This document shows positions 1 to 8,318 of a DNA stretch of 64,000 nt, one piece after another. The position numbers and the translations under genes are program-made. The number at the start of each line of letters is the position of its first letter. Within the stretch, counting starts at the first letter, position 1. Below the pieces are notes generated by a model, which worked only from the letters and a program-made list of their open reading frames with translations, was not told where the DNA came from and made no database searches. Source of the stretch: Fusobacterium ulcerans ATCC 49185 (GTDB taxonomy: Bacteria; Fusobacteriota; Fusobacteriia; Fusobacteriales; Fusobacteriaceae); the NCBI RefSeq assembly GCF_900683735.1, contig NZ_LR215979.1:2604001-2668000 (forward strand), written 5' to 3'.

Positions 1-267
1 ATCTATTCTTTTAATAAGAAGTATCTCCAATACCCCTCCTGTTTCTTTATTTCCAAAAAGTCTTGCTGGGATAACTTTTGTAGAATTTCTTACTAATATA
101 TCCCCTTCATTCAGATAATCTATTATATCATAAAATCTTTTATGTTCTATACTCTCATTTTTTCTATTTACCAGCATAAGTCTTGCATGATCTCTAGGTT
201 CTCTAGGCTGCTGACCAATCAATTTCTCTGGCAGATGATAATCATAATCACTTAATAATGTAGACAC
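1..267 (-). CDS. queA: QueA, S-adenosylmethionine:tRNA ribosyltransferase-isomerase (5' part only)
   Basis: Only the first 89 codons lie in the window; the gene runs off the left edge. The N-terminus carries the family opening ([17 protein letters not shown]) and the following block [11 protein letters not shown], both typical of QueA. The enzyme transfers and isomerises the ribosyl group of SAM to make epoxyqueuosine in tRNA. The start is GTG, overlapping the prmC stop by one base (TAGTG), so the two are translationally coupled. It is the last visible member of the prfA-prmC-queA cluster. The assignment rests on recognisable family residues; only the missing 3' part is unknown. Confidence 0.93.
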   Translation of the reverse strand, partial: MSTLLSDYDYHLPEKLIGQQPREPRDHARLMLVNRKNESIEHKRFYDIIDYLNEGDILVRNSTKVIPARLFGNKETGGVLEILLIKRID

Positions 268-1385
268 TATTTGTCACCACTCTTCTTTCCAATCACTACT
301 CTATCTATTCCTCCATAGTCTTTCACTATAGAAAGAATATCAAATCCATTTTCTTCCATTAATTCCTTAACAACTTCAGCTTGATTGTATCCAACTTCAA
401 AAGCTAAAAATCCACCCTTATTCAAATAGTCAGAAGCCTCTTTTGAGATTTTAGAATAAAAATAATATCCATTTCCATTATCTGTGAGAGCTGATGAAGG
501 TTCATAATTCAGCACTTCTGGCATTAATTCATTATATTCTTCCAAAGGTATATAAGGAGGATTTGAAACTATAAGATCAAATTTCATATCTTTAAAAGAT
601 GAAAATACATCTGATTTTACAAATTTCACATTCTCAGCTTTATTCAATTCTCCATTTGCTTTAGCTACTTCTAAAGCCCCCTCACTTATATCAGCTCCAG
701 TTATATCACTATGGACACATTCTTTTCCAAGGGATATTGCTATTGCTCCACTTCCAGTACCTATGTCAAGAACCTTAGGGGCTTCTAGCTCATTTAAAAT
801 AAACTTACATTGTTCCACTAATATTTCTGTATCACTTCTAGGTATCAAAACTCTTTCATCTACTTTAAATGGATATCCATAAAACTCCCATTCTCCCAAA
901 AGATATTGAAGAGGTTTTCTGTTTTTACCTCTAAGTTTTAAATACTCTCTTATTTTCTCTTTGTTTTCTTCTTCTATTTTTTTGTTAAAATTTAAAGTTA
1001 ATGTCAGCCTGTTTACCCCTAATATATGAGCAAATATATATTCTGCATCCAGCTTTGGGCTAGCTACCCCATATTTTTTTAGATATTCTGCTGATTTATT
1101 AAGAAGCTCTAAATTTTCATCTCTGTAACTTACAGTTTCAACTTTGATATCTTTACTTTTTAAAAGTTCATCAAATCCTATTCTTTTTCTAGCCATTTCT
1201 TTAAGATATGTTTTTACTTTTTCTTTCTGCTCAGAAGAAAGCTCCATATCAAAATAAGCATACAGTGTTATCCTATCCAGCTTTAAAACATTAGATATAA
1301 CCTTTTCACTTTCCAGACGCGGTTTTGAAAAAGAGTATTTTTGCAAATACTCTTTTGAAAAATTCAATATCTCAAGTAAATTCAT
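267..1385 (-). CDS. prmC: PrmC, release-factor glutamine methyltransferase with duplicated N-terminal domain
   Basis: PrmC methylates the glutamine of the GGQ motif in release factors, using SAM. The catalytic half shows the SAM-binding motif VLDIGTGSG near residue 205 and the substrate-binding NPPY at 275-278. At 372 residues it is about 90 longer than usual. The extra length is a second copy of the N-terminal helical domain: residues 1-75 ([21 protein letters not shown]) resemble residues 92-165 ([21 protein letters not shown]). It follows prfA, its substrate, by 2 bp, and its stop overlaps the queA start. Function is secure; the role of the duplicated domain is unknown. Confidence 0.95.
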   Translation of the reverse strand: MNLLEILNFSKEYLQKYSFSKPRLESEKVISNVLKLDRITLYAYFDMELSSEQKEKVKTYLKEMARKRIGFDELLKSKDIKVETVSYRDENLELLNKSAEYLKKYGVASPKLDAEYIFAHILGVNRLTLTLNFNKKIEEENKEKIREYLKLRGKNRKPLQYLLGEWEFYGYPFKVDERVLIPRSDTEILVEQCKFILNELEAPKVLDIGTGSGAIAISLGKECVHSDITGADISEGALEVAKANGELNKAENVKFVKSDVFSSFKDMKFDLIVSNPPYIPLEEYNELMPEVLNYEPSSALTDNGNGYYFYSKISKEASDYLNKGGFLAFEVGYNQAEVVKELMEENGFDILSIVKDYGGIDRVVIGKKSGDK

Positions 1386-1387
1386 AA

Positions 1388-2464
1388 TTACTCTTCTGAA
1401 ACACTTGAAAGCATTTCTGCTTGGCTGAATGTGATTAATGCATCAATCATTTCATCAAGGTCTCCATCTAAGTATGCTTCAAGCTGATATACTGTAAATT
1501 TTATTCTGTGGTCTGTGATTCTTCCTTGTGGATAGTTATATGTTCTGATTTTTTCAGATCTGTCTCCAGTTCCTACTTGAAGTCTTCTTTCACTTTCTAC
1601 TTCACTTCTTTGTTTTTCACATTCCATTTCAAAAAGCTTTGAAGCCAAATGTTTCATTGCTTTTTCTCTGTTTTTAAGCTGTGATCTTTCATCTTGACAT
1701 TGAACTATAATTCCAGTAGGAAGGTGAGTAATTCTAACTGCTGAGTCAGTCATATTTACATGCTGTCCACCAGCTCCTCCTGATCTATATGTATCTATCT
1801 TAAGATCTCTTGGATCAATTTTTACTTCTTTTACATCTTCTACTTCTGGAAGTACTGCTACTGTAGCAGTAGAAGTATGTACTCTACCTGCTGATTCAGT
1901 TTCAGGAACTCTTTGCACTCTATGTACTCCTGATTCAAATTTTAATCTAGAATAAGCTCCAAATCCACTTATGCTAAAGACTGCTTCTTTTATTCCACCA
2001 ATACCCATTTCCTGCTTTTCAATTATTTCCATTTTCCATTTTTTTCTTTCAGCATATCTTGAGTACATTCTAAATAAGTTTCCAGCAAAAAGAGCTGCTT
2101 CATCTCCTCCAGCTCCACCTCTTATTTCTATGATAACGTTTTTATCATCATTTTCATCTTTTGGAAGTAAAAGTACTTTTAATTCTTTTTCAAGTTCTGG
2201 TATAGATTCTTCAAGTTCTTTTAACTCTTCATGCATCATTTCTCTCATATCTTGATCTTTTTCAGTTTTAAGATTTTCTTTGATAAAATCAAAATCTTCT
2301 GCAACCCTTTTATACTCTTTATATTTTTCAACTATTGGAGTTATCTCACTCAATGATTTGTTACATTCCATCATTTTTTTAGGGTCTGCTAATACCTCTG
2401 GGGAACCAAGCAATTCATTCAATTCATCGAATCTCTTTACTACTTCTTCTAATTTTCCGAACAC
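1388..2464 (-). CDS. prfA: Peptide chain release factor 1
   Basis: RF1 recognises UAA and UAG stop codons and triggers peptide release on the ribosome. The protein has the usual length of 358 residues. The GGQ motif sits at 232-234 in the context RSGGAGGQHVN. The stop-codon recognition tripeptide P-x-T is present as PET at 187-189, where E. coli has PAT. The start is GTG, preceded by AAGGAG about 10 bases upstream. prmC, which methylates this GGQ, follows directly. A good promoter lies 40-65 bp upstream. Confidence 0.97.
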   Translation of the reverse strand: MFGKLEEVVKRFDELNELLGSPEVLADPKKMMECNKSLSEITPIVEKYKEYKRVAEDFDFIKENLKTEKDQDMREMMHEELKELEESIPELEKELKVLLLPKDENDDKNVIIEIRGGAGGDEAALFAGNLFRMYSRYAERKKWKMEIIEKQEMGIGGIKEAVFSISGFGAYSRLKFESGVHRVQRVPETESAGRVHTSTATVAVLPEVEDVKEVKIDPRDLKIDTYRSGGAGGQHVNMTDSAVRITHLPTGIIVQCQDERSQLKNREKAMKHLASKLFEMECEKQRSEVESERRLQVGTGDRSEKIRTYNYPQGRITDHRIKFTVYQLEAYLDGDLDEMIDALITFSQAEMLSSVSEE

Positions 2465-2500
2465 TATTTCTCATCTCCTTTTTCACACTATAACTTTATA

Positions 2501-2529
2501 ATTATATCATAAACATATAAAAAAATCAA
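2501..2529 (-). promoter_or_regulatory. Sigma-70-type promoter for prfA-prmC-queA
   Basis: Read on the minus strand, TTGATT is followed after exactly 17 bp by TATAAT, about 35 bp upstream of the prfA start codon. It lies just downstream of the terminator of the preceding lyase gene. Confidence 0.7.
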
Positions 2530-2547
2530 TTTTCCTTAGCTTATAAC

Positions 2548-2591
2548 ATAAAAAATAACCTCAATATTCAAAAATGAATATCAAGGTTATT
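2548..2591 (-). terminator. Rho-independent terminator of the brnQ-lyase operon
   Basis: On the minus strand, AATAACC and GGTTATT form the base of a hairpin whose inner arms (ATATTCA / TGAATAT) also pair, followed by a TTTTTTATG tail. It lies about 45 bp beyond the lyase stop codon. Confidence 0.8.
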
Positions 2592-2634
2592 AAAAATTTT
2601 TTACAATAATATAGTCAAATAAAAAAATTTATAA

Positions 2635-3846
2635 TTAAAATTTAGCTAAAGCTTGTTCAAAATCTTTTAAAATATCTTCTATTTCTTCCAAACCAACTGA
2701 AATTCTTATTTGTCCCATTGTTATTCCAATAGCAGTAAGCTCTTCTTTATTAAGATCACGATGTGAAGCTCTAGGTGGATATGTCAATGTTGTTCCAACT
2801 CCAGCTAGTGTAGGAACAAAACGAACAATTTTTAAATTTTTAATTAATTTATTTATTTCAGCCATTCCTCCATTAAAATTTACACTAAGCATTCCACCAT
2901 AACCATTTCCTTCAAATTGGTTATCTGCAGCTGCCTTATTTAGAGATGACTCAAGACCAGGATAATATACTTTTTCAACTTTTGGATGAGTTTCAAAAAA
3001 TTTAGCAAGTATAAGAGCATTATCAGACATTTTTTTAACTCTTAAAGGAAGAGTACGAAGACTACGTGCTAAAAGCCATGACTCTGTGGCTCCCAAATTT
3101 GATCCGTAAAGACCAAGATAATAACTAATTTTTTTTATAAGTTCTTTTGAACCAACAACTGCTCCACCAACAAGATCGTCATGTCCTCCAAGATATTTTG
3201 TTGCACTATAGAGAACTAAGTCAACTCCATATTTTATAGGTTTTGCAATAATTGATGTAGCAAAAGTATTATCAATAAAAAGCAGAGCATTATTAGCATG
3301 AGCAATATTTGTAAGGTACTCCATATTTGGTACAGACATCATTGGATTAGCTATTGTTTCTCCATAAATCAATGTTGTATTTGGGCGAATATAGTCTGCA
3401 ACATCTTGAGTGCTAAAATCCACAAATGTTGTTTCAACTCCCCAACGTCTTAATTCATGCTTAAAAAAAGCATATGTTTCTCCATATATTATAGGAGAAG
3501 CTATAATATGATCTCCAGGTTTTACTACAGCCAAAATAGAAGTAGTAATTGCAGCCATTCCAGACGCAAACACAAGCCCTTTTTCTGCTCCATCTCCAGC
3601 TGCTAAAATTTCTGAAACTGCATCAGCATTTGGATTTCCTAACCTGAAATATCCATAAGTAGGGATACCATCTTCGGAAACATCTTCACAAATTTTATCT
3701 ATTGGCTCAATAGCATTAAAAATATAAGCAGATGACAAATAAATAGGAAATGTTTCAGGAACTGTAAGACTCTTATTCATTTTATAACAAAATTCACCAT
3801 TACCAGTATGAATATATTTTGTTGCATCACTTTTTTGAATAGACAT
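2635..3846 (-). CDS. Trans-sulfuration-family PLP-dependent lyase (Cys/Met metabolism)
   Basis: This 403-residue protein belongs to the Cys/Met metabolism PLP family, which includes methionine gamma-lyase, cystathionine gamma-synthase and cystathionine lyases. The PLP lysine is Lys217 in SATKYLGGHDD, and a conserved YGETYAFF segment starts at 121. In characterised methionine gamma-lyases the residue after YG is a catalytic cysteine; here it is Glu123, so classic methionine gamma-lyase activity should not be assumed. The start has a clear AAGGAGG site. It lies about 50 bp after brnQ with no terminator between them, so it is probably cotranscribed and may act on an amino acid that BrnQ imports. 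The exact substrate cannot be told from sequence. Confidence 0.82.
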   Translation of the reverse strand: MSIQKSDATKYIHTGNGEFCYKMNKSLTVPETFPIYLSSAYIFNAIEPIDKICEDVSEDGIPTYGYFRLGNPNADAVSEILAAGDGAEKGLVFASGMAAITTSILAVVKPGDHIIASPIIYGETYAFFKHELRRWGVETTFVDFSTQDVADYIRPNTTLIYGETIANPMMSVPNMEYLTNIAHANNALLFIDNTFATSIIAKPIKYGVDLVLYSATKYLGGHDDLVGGAVVGSKELIKKISYYLGLYGSNLGATESWLLARSLRTLPLRVKKMSDNALILAKFFETHPKVEKVYYPGLESSLNKAAADNQFEGNGYGGMLSVNFNGGMAEINKLIKNLKIVRFVPTLAGVGTTLTYPPRASHRDLNKEELTAIGITMGQIRISVGLEEIEDILKDFEQALAKF

Positions 3847-3897
3847 GTTAAATCCTCCTTATATAAGAATAACATAAAGTAAATTTATATTTTAAGA

Positions 3898-5190
3898 TTA
3901 CTGTTTCTTATTATAAACAATAATACCAATTATTGCTCCAACTAAAGCAGGTACTAACCAACCAAAACCAATATTATGAAGTGGAATATTTTTGATTATA
4001 CTTTCAATTAAATTAATATGTATACCATACTGTGATGGAAAATTTAAAAATACATAAATAATTGTAAAATATATTCCCCCTTTATACCCACCATCATTTG
4101 GAATAAATTTAGAAAAAATACCTAACAACATTAATACAAGAGCTATTGGATATATTAATGAAAATAAAGGTGTTGTAAGTAATACAATAGTATCAAGTCC
4201 AAAGCTTGCTACAAAAGCTACAAAAATACAAACTATAGGAACAAGTATTTTATATGAAACTTTTCCATGAGTTTCTGTTTCAAAAAAATTAGCAACAGCA
4301 GTAATCTGCCCAATCGCTGTAGTAAGACAAGCAAGAATAACAGAAATACACAAACCATAAATTGCTATTTGTCCTCCACTAGATCTAATAATAGTTAAAA
4401 GAAGGTCTGCATTGCTTATTTCACTTGGAAGATACTTACTACTTACACAAGAACCCATATAAAAAAGTCCACCATAAACAATTCCAAGAAGAATTGCTGC
4501 AATAATACCTGCTGATAAAGTTATTTTTTTCACTTGACTTCCTACATACCCTTTATTAATAATTGTACTTAAAAATGTATTTGCCATAAGAAATGAAACA
4601 AGTACATCTCCTGTACCATATGCGCCAATAAAACTATGTAAAAAAGGATTACTGATAGATTGTTCAGTAGGAATTCCCAAAGGTGCAATCAATCCTTTAA
4701 TAGTAAGAATAATCAAAATAATAGTCATTACAGGAGTTAAAATTTTTCCTATTTTATCAATTACAGAACCTTCATCTTTAGAAAAAAAGTAAGCAATTGC
4801 AAAATAAGTAATTACCATCAAAATATATGGTGCTTTACCCCATATTCCTTGAAGACCCATTTCAATACCAACTGCTGCTGTTCTAGGTATTGAAACACAA
4901 CAGCAGAACAGCATTATTATACCTACATATATGGTATAAAATTTTTTATTAACATGATCAGTAATTCTCTGCACAGAACCTTTAATACCTATAATAACAA
5001 TTGTCAGAACAGGTAAAACCACCCCAGATAAAATCATTGCAATGACACCTGTGCTCCACCGATTTCCGCTTTCTAATCCAAGCATTGATGGAAATATTAA
5101 ATTTCCTGCTCCAAAATATGTAGCAAAAAGTGCAAGCCCAATAATAAGAACTTCTATTTTATTAATTTTATTAATTTTTTTATTTTCCAT
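3898..5190 (-). CDS. brnQ: BrnQ branched-chain amino acid:cation symporter
   Basis: A polytopic inner-membrane protein of about 12 hydrophobic segments, 430 residues with the start used here. The N-terminal segment (ALFATYFGAGNLIFPSMLG) is characteristic of LIVCS-family branched-chain amino acid carriers. The frame stays open 22 codons further upstream, but the ATG at 5190 is preceded by GGAGGGG at about 9 bases, and conserved sequence begins just after it, so this start was chosen. It sits between an upstream LysR regulator and a downstream PLP lyase, suggesting a regulated uptake-and-degradation unit for a hydrophobic or sulfur amino acid. The substrate is inferred from family only. Confidence 0.9.
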   Translation of the reverse strand: MENKKINKINKIEVLIIGLALFATYFGAGNLIFPSMLGLESGNRWSTGVIAMILSGVVLPVLTIVIIGIKGSVQRITDHVNKKFYTIYVGIIMLFCCCVSIPRTAAVGIEMGLQGIWGKAPYILMVITYFAIAYFFSKDEGSVIDKIGKILTPVMTIILIILTIKGLIAPLGIPTEQSISNPFLHSFIGAYGTGDVLVSFLMANTFLSTIINKGYVGSQVKKITLSAGIIAAILLGIVYGGLFYMGSCVSSKYLPSEISNADLLLTIIRSSGGQIAIYGLCISVILACLTTAIGQITAVANFFETETHGKVSYKILVPIVCIFVAFVASFGLDTIVLLTTPLFSLIYPIALVLMLLGIFSKFIPNDGGYKGGIYFTIIYVFLNFPSQYGIHINLIESIIKNIPLHNIGFGWLVPALVGAIIGIIVYNKKQ

Positions 5191-5283
5191 AATATTGTTC
5201 CCCTCCATTTTATTTTGGAAATAAATAGTTTTATTTAAAGCTTTTACTATATTCAAACATTATGATTTAAACATACTTTTTTT

Positions 5284-6207
5284 CTATAATTCACTATTTT
5301 TTCTCATTTGTTCAATAGTTATTTCTAAAAGTTCTATATATTCTTTTCCAAGGGGGCTAAGTTCTTTTCCTTCTTTTATCAAATATCCAATTTGAATATC
5401 TGGACCATCTTCTAGTACAACACTATTAACAACACCTAACATATTATCTGTTAATAACCCCGTCCCTATATCATAGGCTAGAGAATTTGAAATTAATTCA
5501 AAGCTAATATTAAGATCATTAATAAACAAAACTTTAGAAGGAAGTTTTTTAAAATACATGATTTCTTCCATCATAGAATTTGGAGTTTCTTCATCTTGGG
5601 CATAAACAATACAAGGATATGGTTCTAAATCTTTAATCATTAATGTTTTTTTCTTGGCTAAAGGATGTTTTTCTGATAAAAAAACATGTACCTTTTTTTG
5701 AAATAATGAATAAAATTTTAATCCATAACTTTTAAAAAGTCGTTCAAAATTATGTATTTTTTCACAATTTACTATAATTACACCTAACTCACTTCTATTG
5801 CTTTGTACTGATCTCAAAATATCTATTGTTTGTTCATAATAAAGGCTAAAATGATATTTATCTTTGGTAAATTTATTTACTAATTTGCTAAATGCTATTG
5901 CCACAAATGTATAATGTTGAGAACTTATCGAAAATTTTAAATCGACTTTATATTTAGAAGAAAAATTTTCTTCTATAAATGCTGCATTTTCGAGTAATTC
6001 ATTGAAGTAAGGAATAATTTTCTGCCCATCTCCTGTAAGTATGGAACGATTACTTAATCTTTCAAAAATACAAATACCAAGCTCATTTTCCAGTGCTCTT
6101 ATTTGTTTGCTGATGTTAGCTTCAGTTACAAAAAGTAAACTGGCAGCACTTCTAAATGATCCAGTTTTAGCAACTGTTAATACATAACGCATTTGTGACA
6201 AAGTCAT
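5284..6207 (-). CDS. LysR-family transcriptional regulator
   Basis: A 307-residue LysR-type regulator. The N-terminal winged helix-turn-helix covers residues 1-60 (LSQMRYVLTVAKTGSFRSAA, then ANISKQIRALENELG), followed by the effector-binding domain. The start has AAGGAGG upstream. It is encoded on the same strand as, and directly upstream of, brnQ and the lyase, rather than divergently as is common for LysR genes. A role in controlling those two genes is inferred from position. Two AT-only palindromes overlap its own likely promoter. The coinducer is unknown. Confidence 0.9.
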   Translation of the reverse strand: MTLSQMRYVLTVAKTGSFRSAASLLFVTEANISKQIRALENELGICIFERLSNRSILTGDGQKIIPYFNELLENAAFIEENFSSKYKVDLKFSISSQHYTFVAIAFSKLVNKFTKDKYHFSLYYEQTIDILRSVQSNRSELGVIIVNCEKIHNFERLFKSYGLKFYSLFQKKVHVFLSEKHPLAKKKTLMIKDLEPYPCIVYAQDEETPNSMMEEIMYFKKLPSKVLFINDLNISFELISNSLAYDIGTGLLTDNMLGVVNSVVLEDGPDIQIGYLIKEGKELSPLGKEYIELLEITIEQMRKNSEL

Positions 6208-6250
6208 TTATCGCCTCCTTTATTTAAATATAGTTTTTACTTTTTTATGC

Positions 6251-6297
6251 ATAATAATATTATTATATGATAATATCATAACAAATCCCTATAACAA
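6251..6297 (-). promoter_or_regulatory. lysR promoter region with two adjacent perfect palindromes
   Basis: On the minus strand a TTGTTA / 16 bp / TATTAT promoter-like pair occupies 6292-6297 and 6270-6275. Overlapping and downstream of the -10 are two perfect dyads: a 16-base AT-only palindrome at 6251-6266 and the 13-base ATGATAATATCAT at 6267-6279. LysR proteins commonly bind such AT-rich dyads for autoregulation, but in DNA this AT-rich palindromes also arise by chance. Confidence 0.4.
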
Positions 6298-6462
6298 TGT
6301 AAAACGATTTATTTTTATCACTTTTGATAACTTTTAGTACAAAAATTTTCATTTAATAATTTTATTAATCATTCTTTTAAAATAATATAAATATTATAAA
6401 AAGCTCCATTGGTAACAGAGCTGGATTTTATCTTTTTTATTATTTTTAAATTTCTTAATATA

Positions 6463-6492
6463 TAAAAAAGGACTGATTTTTCTTCTCAGTCC
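6463..6492 (-). terminator. Rho-independent terminator of the sigma-factor operon
   Basis: On the minus strand GGACTGA and TCAGTCC form a perfect 7-bp stem around a 9-base loop, followed by TTTTTTATAT. It begins 13 bp after the MORN-repeat gene stop. Confidence 0.85.
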
Positions 6493-6504
6493 ATTAATTC
6501 CTAC

Positions 6505-7029
6505 TTAATTGTTATTAGGGAATATATCCTTTGTTGTTTCTTCATCATCATCATACTGGAATCTCACTATATCTCCATTGTTTTTATAAAATATTCTTTC
6601 CTTTATTCTTCCATTTTCATAGAATTTAAAAGCAACTCCAGTTTTTTTACCTTCAGTAAAATGTCCTAATTCCTGTAATTTTGAATTTTTATCAAAAATT
6701 ATATAGTTACCATCTTCTTTATCATCTTTATATGTCACTCTATATTTCAACTGACCATTTTCATAAAAATAGAAATATTCTCCATCTTTCTTATCTTCTT
6801 TATATGAAATTTTTTCTTTCATATTTCCATTCTTATAAAATATAAACCAGTCCCCTAATTTTTTATTATTCTTATAAACTCCTTTTTCATGTATTTTTCC
6901 ATCTAAATAATATGAAAAATATTCTCCTGTAGTTTTATCCCACGAGATTTTATAGGTTTCCTTTCCAAAAGCAACGCTGCTCATAACGAATGTAGCTGCA
7001 ATGAGTATCGCACACATAATCTTTTTCAC
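6505..7029 (-). CDS. Exported MORN-type repeat protein (YwqK-like)
   Basis: A 174-residue protein with a signal peptide (residues 1-22, ending VAFG). The mature part is about five repeats of 20-24 residues with the pattern G-(D/E)-(W/Y)-x-x-(F/Y)-Y-x-N-G followed by K-x-x-x-x-Y-K (for example DGEYFYFYENGQLKYRVTYK). This is the toxin_YwqK/MORN-variant repeat found in many secreted or envelope proteins of Fusobacterium. It is the last gene of the ECF sigma operon, 19 bp after the periplasmic-sensor-like gene. Its biochemical role is unknown; an envelope or surface location is inferred from the signal peptide. Confidence 0.8.
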   Translation of the reverse strand: MKKIMCAILIAATFVMSSVAFGKETYKISWDKTTGEYFSYYLDGKIHEKGVYKNNKKLGDWFIFYKNGNMKEKISYKEDKKDGEYFYFYENGQLKYRVTYKDDKEDGNYIIFDKNSKLQELGHFTEGKKTGVAFKFYENGRIKERIFYKNNGDIVRFQYDDDEETTKDIFPNNN

Positions 7030-7048
7030 TAATACACCTCATTTTGCC

Positions 7049-7471
7049 TTATTTGTTATTTATCAACCTCTGTTCATCATTTATTCTTTTGATAGCTATA
7101 TCTCTAGCTCTCATATATTGCTCCTGAGTTATATATTTCTGCATTTCTATCTGACTTCTTATTCTATCTTTCAATATAGAAGCTTCTATTTGACCCATTC
7201 TATCAAAAAGCTTATCTATTTGTTCGAGATTACTTTCTGGTCCTTCTAATACAAATTTATTTACTTCTAATTCAAGTTGTTTCTTTTCTAATAGTAACAT
7301 TTTGTAATTTGTACTTACTTTTCCTACCATTCCTTTTGCTTTTTCTATATTTTCCTGAGAAACTCCTACTTTCTTAAAATCTTCATCAGAAACTATCCCT
7401 AATCCATCATTATTTGCAAATACTAAGGAAGAAAAGATAACTACAAATACGCTGCTTAAAAATTTTCTCAT
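7049..7471 (-). CDS. Periplasmic helical protein, possible Spy/CpxP/CnrX-like stress or metal sensor
   Basis: 140 residues with a signal peptide (residues 1-19, ending FANN). The mature part is helical and charged, with a C-terminal ITQEQYMRARDIAIKRI segment like the LTxxQ region of Spy/CpxP proteins and the periplasmic heavy-metal sensor family that includes CnrX. It has no cysteine and few histidines, so metal binding is not evident. It lies 12 bp after the small membrane protein and shortly after the ECF sigma gene. The sigma, membrane protein, periplasmic protein order resembles the CnrYXH type of signalling cassette. The family placement is by pattern only. Confidence 0.5.
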   Translation of the reverse strand: MRKFLSSVFVVIFSSLVFANNDGLGIVSDEDFKKVGVSQENIEKAKGMVGKVSTNYKMLLLEKKQLELEVNKFVLEGPESNLEQIDKLFDRMGQIEASILKDRIRSQIEMQKYITQEQYMRARDIAIKRINDEQRLINNK

Positions 7472-7483
7472 TCCTGTCCTCCA

Positions 7484-7801
7484 CTAAATTTGTACTTCTA
7501 ATCCAAATAAATCATCTGTATTTAAATCTATTTTCTTATCATCAAAAATTGAATTATTAAAAATATGATCTAATGTAATATCTTCTTTTATAGCTTTATT
7601 ATCGTTGAAACTTCTGTTAATTACATACTTATCTACACCAGTCATAGGAACTTCCTTGAAAAGCATTTGATAAGTAGAACTTGTAAAAATTCCTAATACA
7701 AATAAAGACAGCGAAAATACTCCCCTTCTTTTATTTTTCCTTTTTTCCTCTTCTAAAAGAGTTTTATATATATTAGCTCTTACTCTTTCTTTAGGCGTCA
7801 T
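7484..7801 (-). CDS. Small single-pass membrane protein, candidate anti-sigma factor
   Basis: 105 residues: a charged, presumably cytoplasmic N-terminus of about 27 residues (basic KRKNKRRG), one hydrophobic segment at about 28-48, and a C-terminal part of about 55 residues predicted outside the cytoplasm. I recognise no family. The gene starts 1 bp after the ECF sigma stop; the GGAGGA that encodes the last sigma codons also serves as its ribosome-binding site, implying tight coupling. Position, size and topology fit an anti-sigma factor that holds the ECF sigma at the membrane, but no zinc-binding HxxxCxxC motif is present. Confidence 0.5.
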   Translation of the reverse strand: MTPKERVRANIYKTLLEEEKRKNKRRGVFSLSLFVLGIFTSSTYQMLFKEVPMTGVDKYVINRSFNDNKAIKEDITLDHIFNNSIFDDKKIDLNTDDLFGLEVQI

Positions 7802-7802
7802 A

Positions 7803-8252
7803 CTAATTTCCTCCCATATCTTTAATAGCCTTATAATATACTGATTTTACTGTAGATATATTCATATTTTTCATATCAGCTATTTCCTTAAGCTTATAAC
7901 CATATATATCTTTTAAAACTACAATCTCTCGTTCTTGAAGAGAAAGTTCTTTTAGCCGTTCCTCTAATATCAGAGGTGTGTCTATATCAGAATTACATTC
8001 AAGGGCAAGTATCTCTTCATTTATATCAAGCTCTACTTTCCTCTTTCTGAAAAAATCATATATTTTGTTGATAGCTATTTTATATATCCATGTATAAATA
8101 TTGCTGTCAGCTCTAAATTTCTTTAGATTCTTATAAACACTTATAAAGACCTCCTGAGATATATCCTCGGCATCTTCAGGATTCTTTACCACACCTAATA
8201 TTTTGTAATATATCCTATCAAAATACTGTTCAAAAATCTCATCAAAGTCCAT
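7803..8252 (-). CDS. ECF-family RNA polymerase sigma factor (RpoE-like)
   Basis: 149 residues with the start used here. Region 2 includes EDAEDISQEVFISVYKNL and the following YTWIYKIAINKIYDFFRKRK; region 4 (LSLQEREIVVLKDIYGYKLKEIA) holds the helix-turn-helix. The ATG at 8252 is preceded by GAGGG at 11 bases, while the upstream in-frame GTG at 8270 has no ribosome-binding site. An ECF-type promoter candidate lies just upstream, suggesting autoregulation. An extracytoplasmic sigma factor answering to oxygen stress has been described in Fusobacterium nucleatum; whether this is its orthologue needs sequence comparison. Confidence 0.9.
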   Translation of the reverse strand: MDFDEIFEQYFDRIYYKILGVVKNPEDAEDISQEVFISVYKNLKKFRADSNIYTWIYKIAINKIYDFFRKRKVELDINEEILALECNSDIDTPLILEERLKELSLQEREIVVLKDIYGYKLKEIADMKNMNISTVKSVYYKAIKDMGGN

Positions 8253-8287
8253 TATATTTTTATCCCTCACAAACTGTTATATTTTAT

Positions 8288-8314
8288 TAGACGATATAAG
8301 TTGGAAAAAAGTTT
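8288..8314 (-). promoter_or_regulatory. Candidate ECF-sigma promoter upstream of the sigma operon
   Basis: On the minus strand AAACTT is followed after 15 bp by CGTCTA, about 36 bp upstream of the sigma start codon. An AAC-containing -35 and a CGTC -10 are common features of ECF promoters. Placement before the sigma gene suggests autoregulation. No experimental support is visible. Confidence 0.4.
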
Positions 8315-8318
8315 AGTT

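Larger units (their letters stand above)
6208..6504. other. Intergenic region between lysR and the sigma-factor operon
   Basis: About 300 bp without a gene. It holds the lysR promoter and palindromes near 6251-6297, a weak inverted repeat at 6402-6406 / 6418-6422 (AGCTC / GAGCT) followed by a short T tail on the minus strand, and the strong terminator at 6463-6492. Nothing else was recognised. Confidence 0.6.

Noticed and set aside
2635-3846. Naming the PLP lyase methionine gamma-lyase (megL)
   Set aside because: The catalytic cysteine of that family is replaced by glutamate, and the superfamily has several activities.
6402-6422. Second terminator upstream of lysR
   Set aside because: The stem is only 5 bp with a weak T tail; the stronger hairpin at 6463-6492 explains termination.
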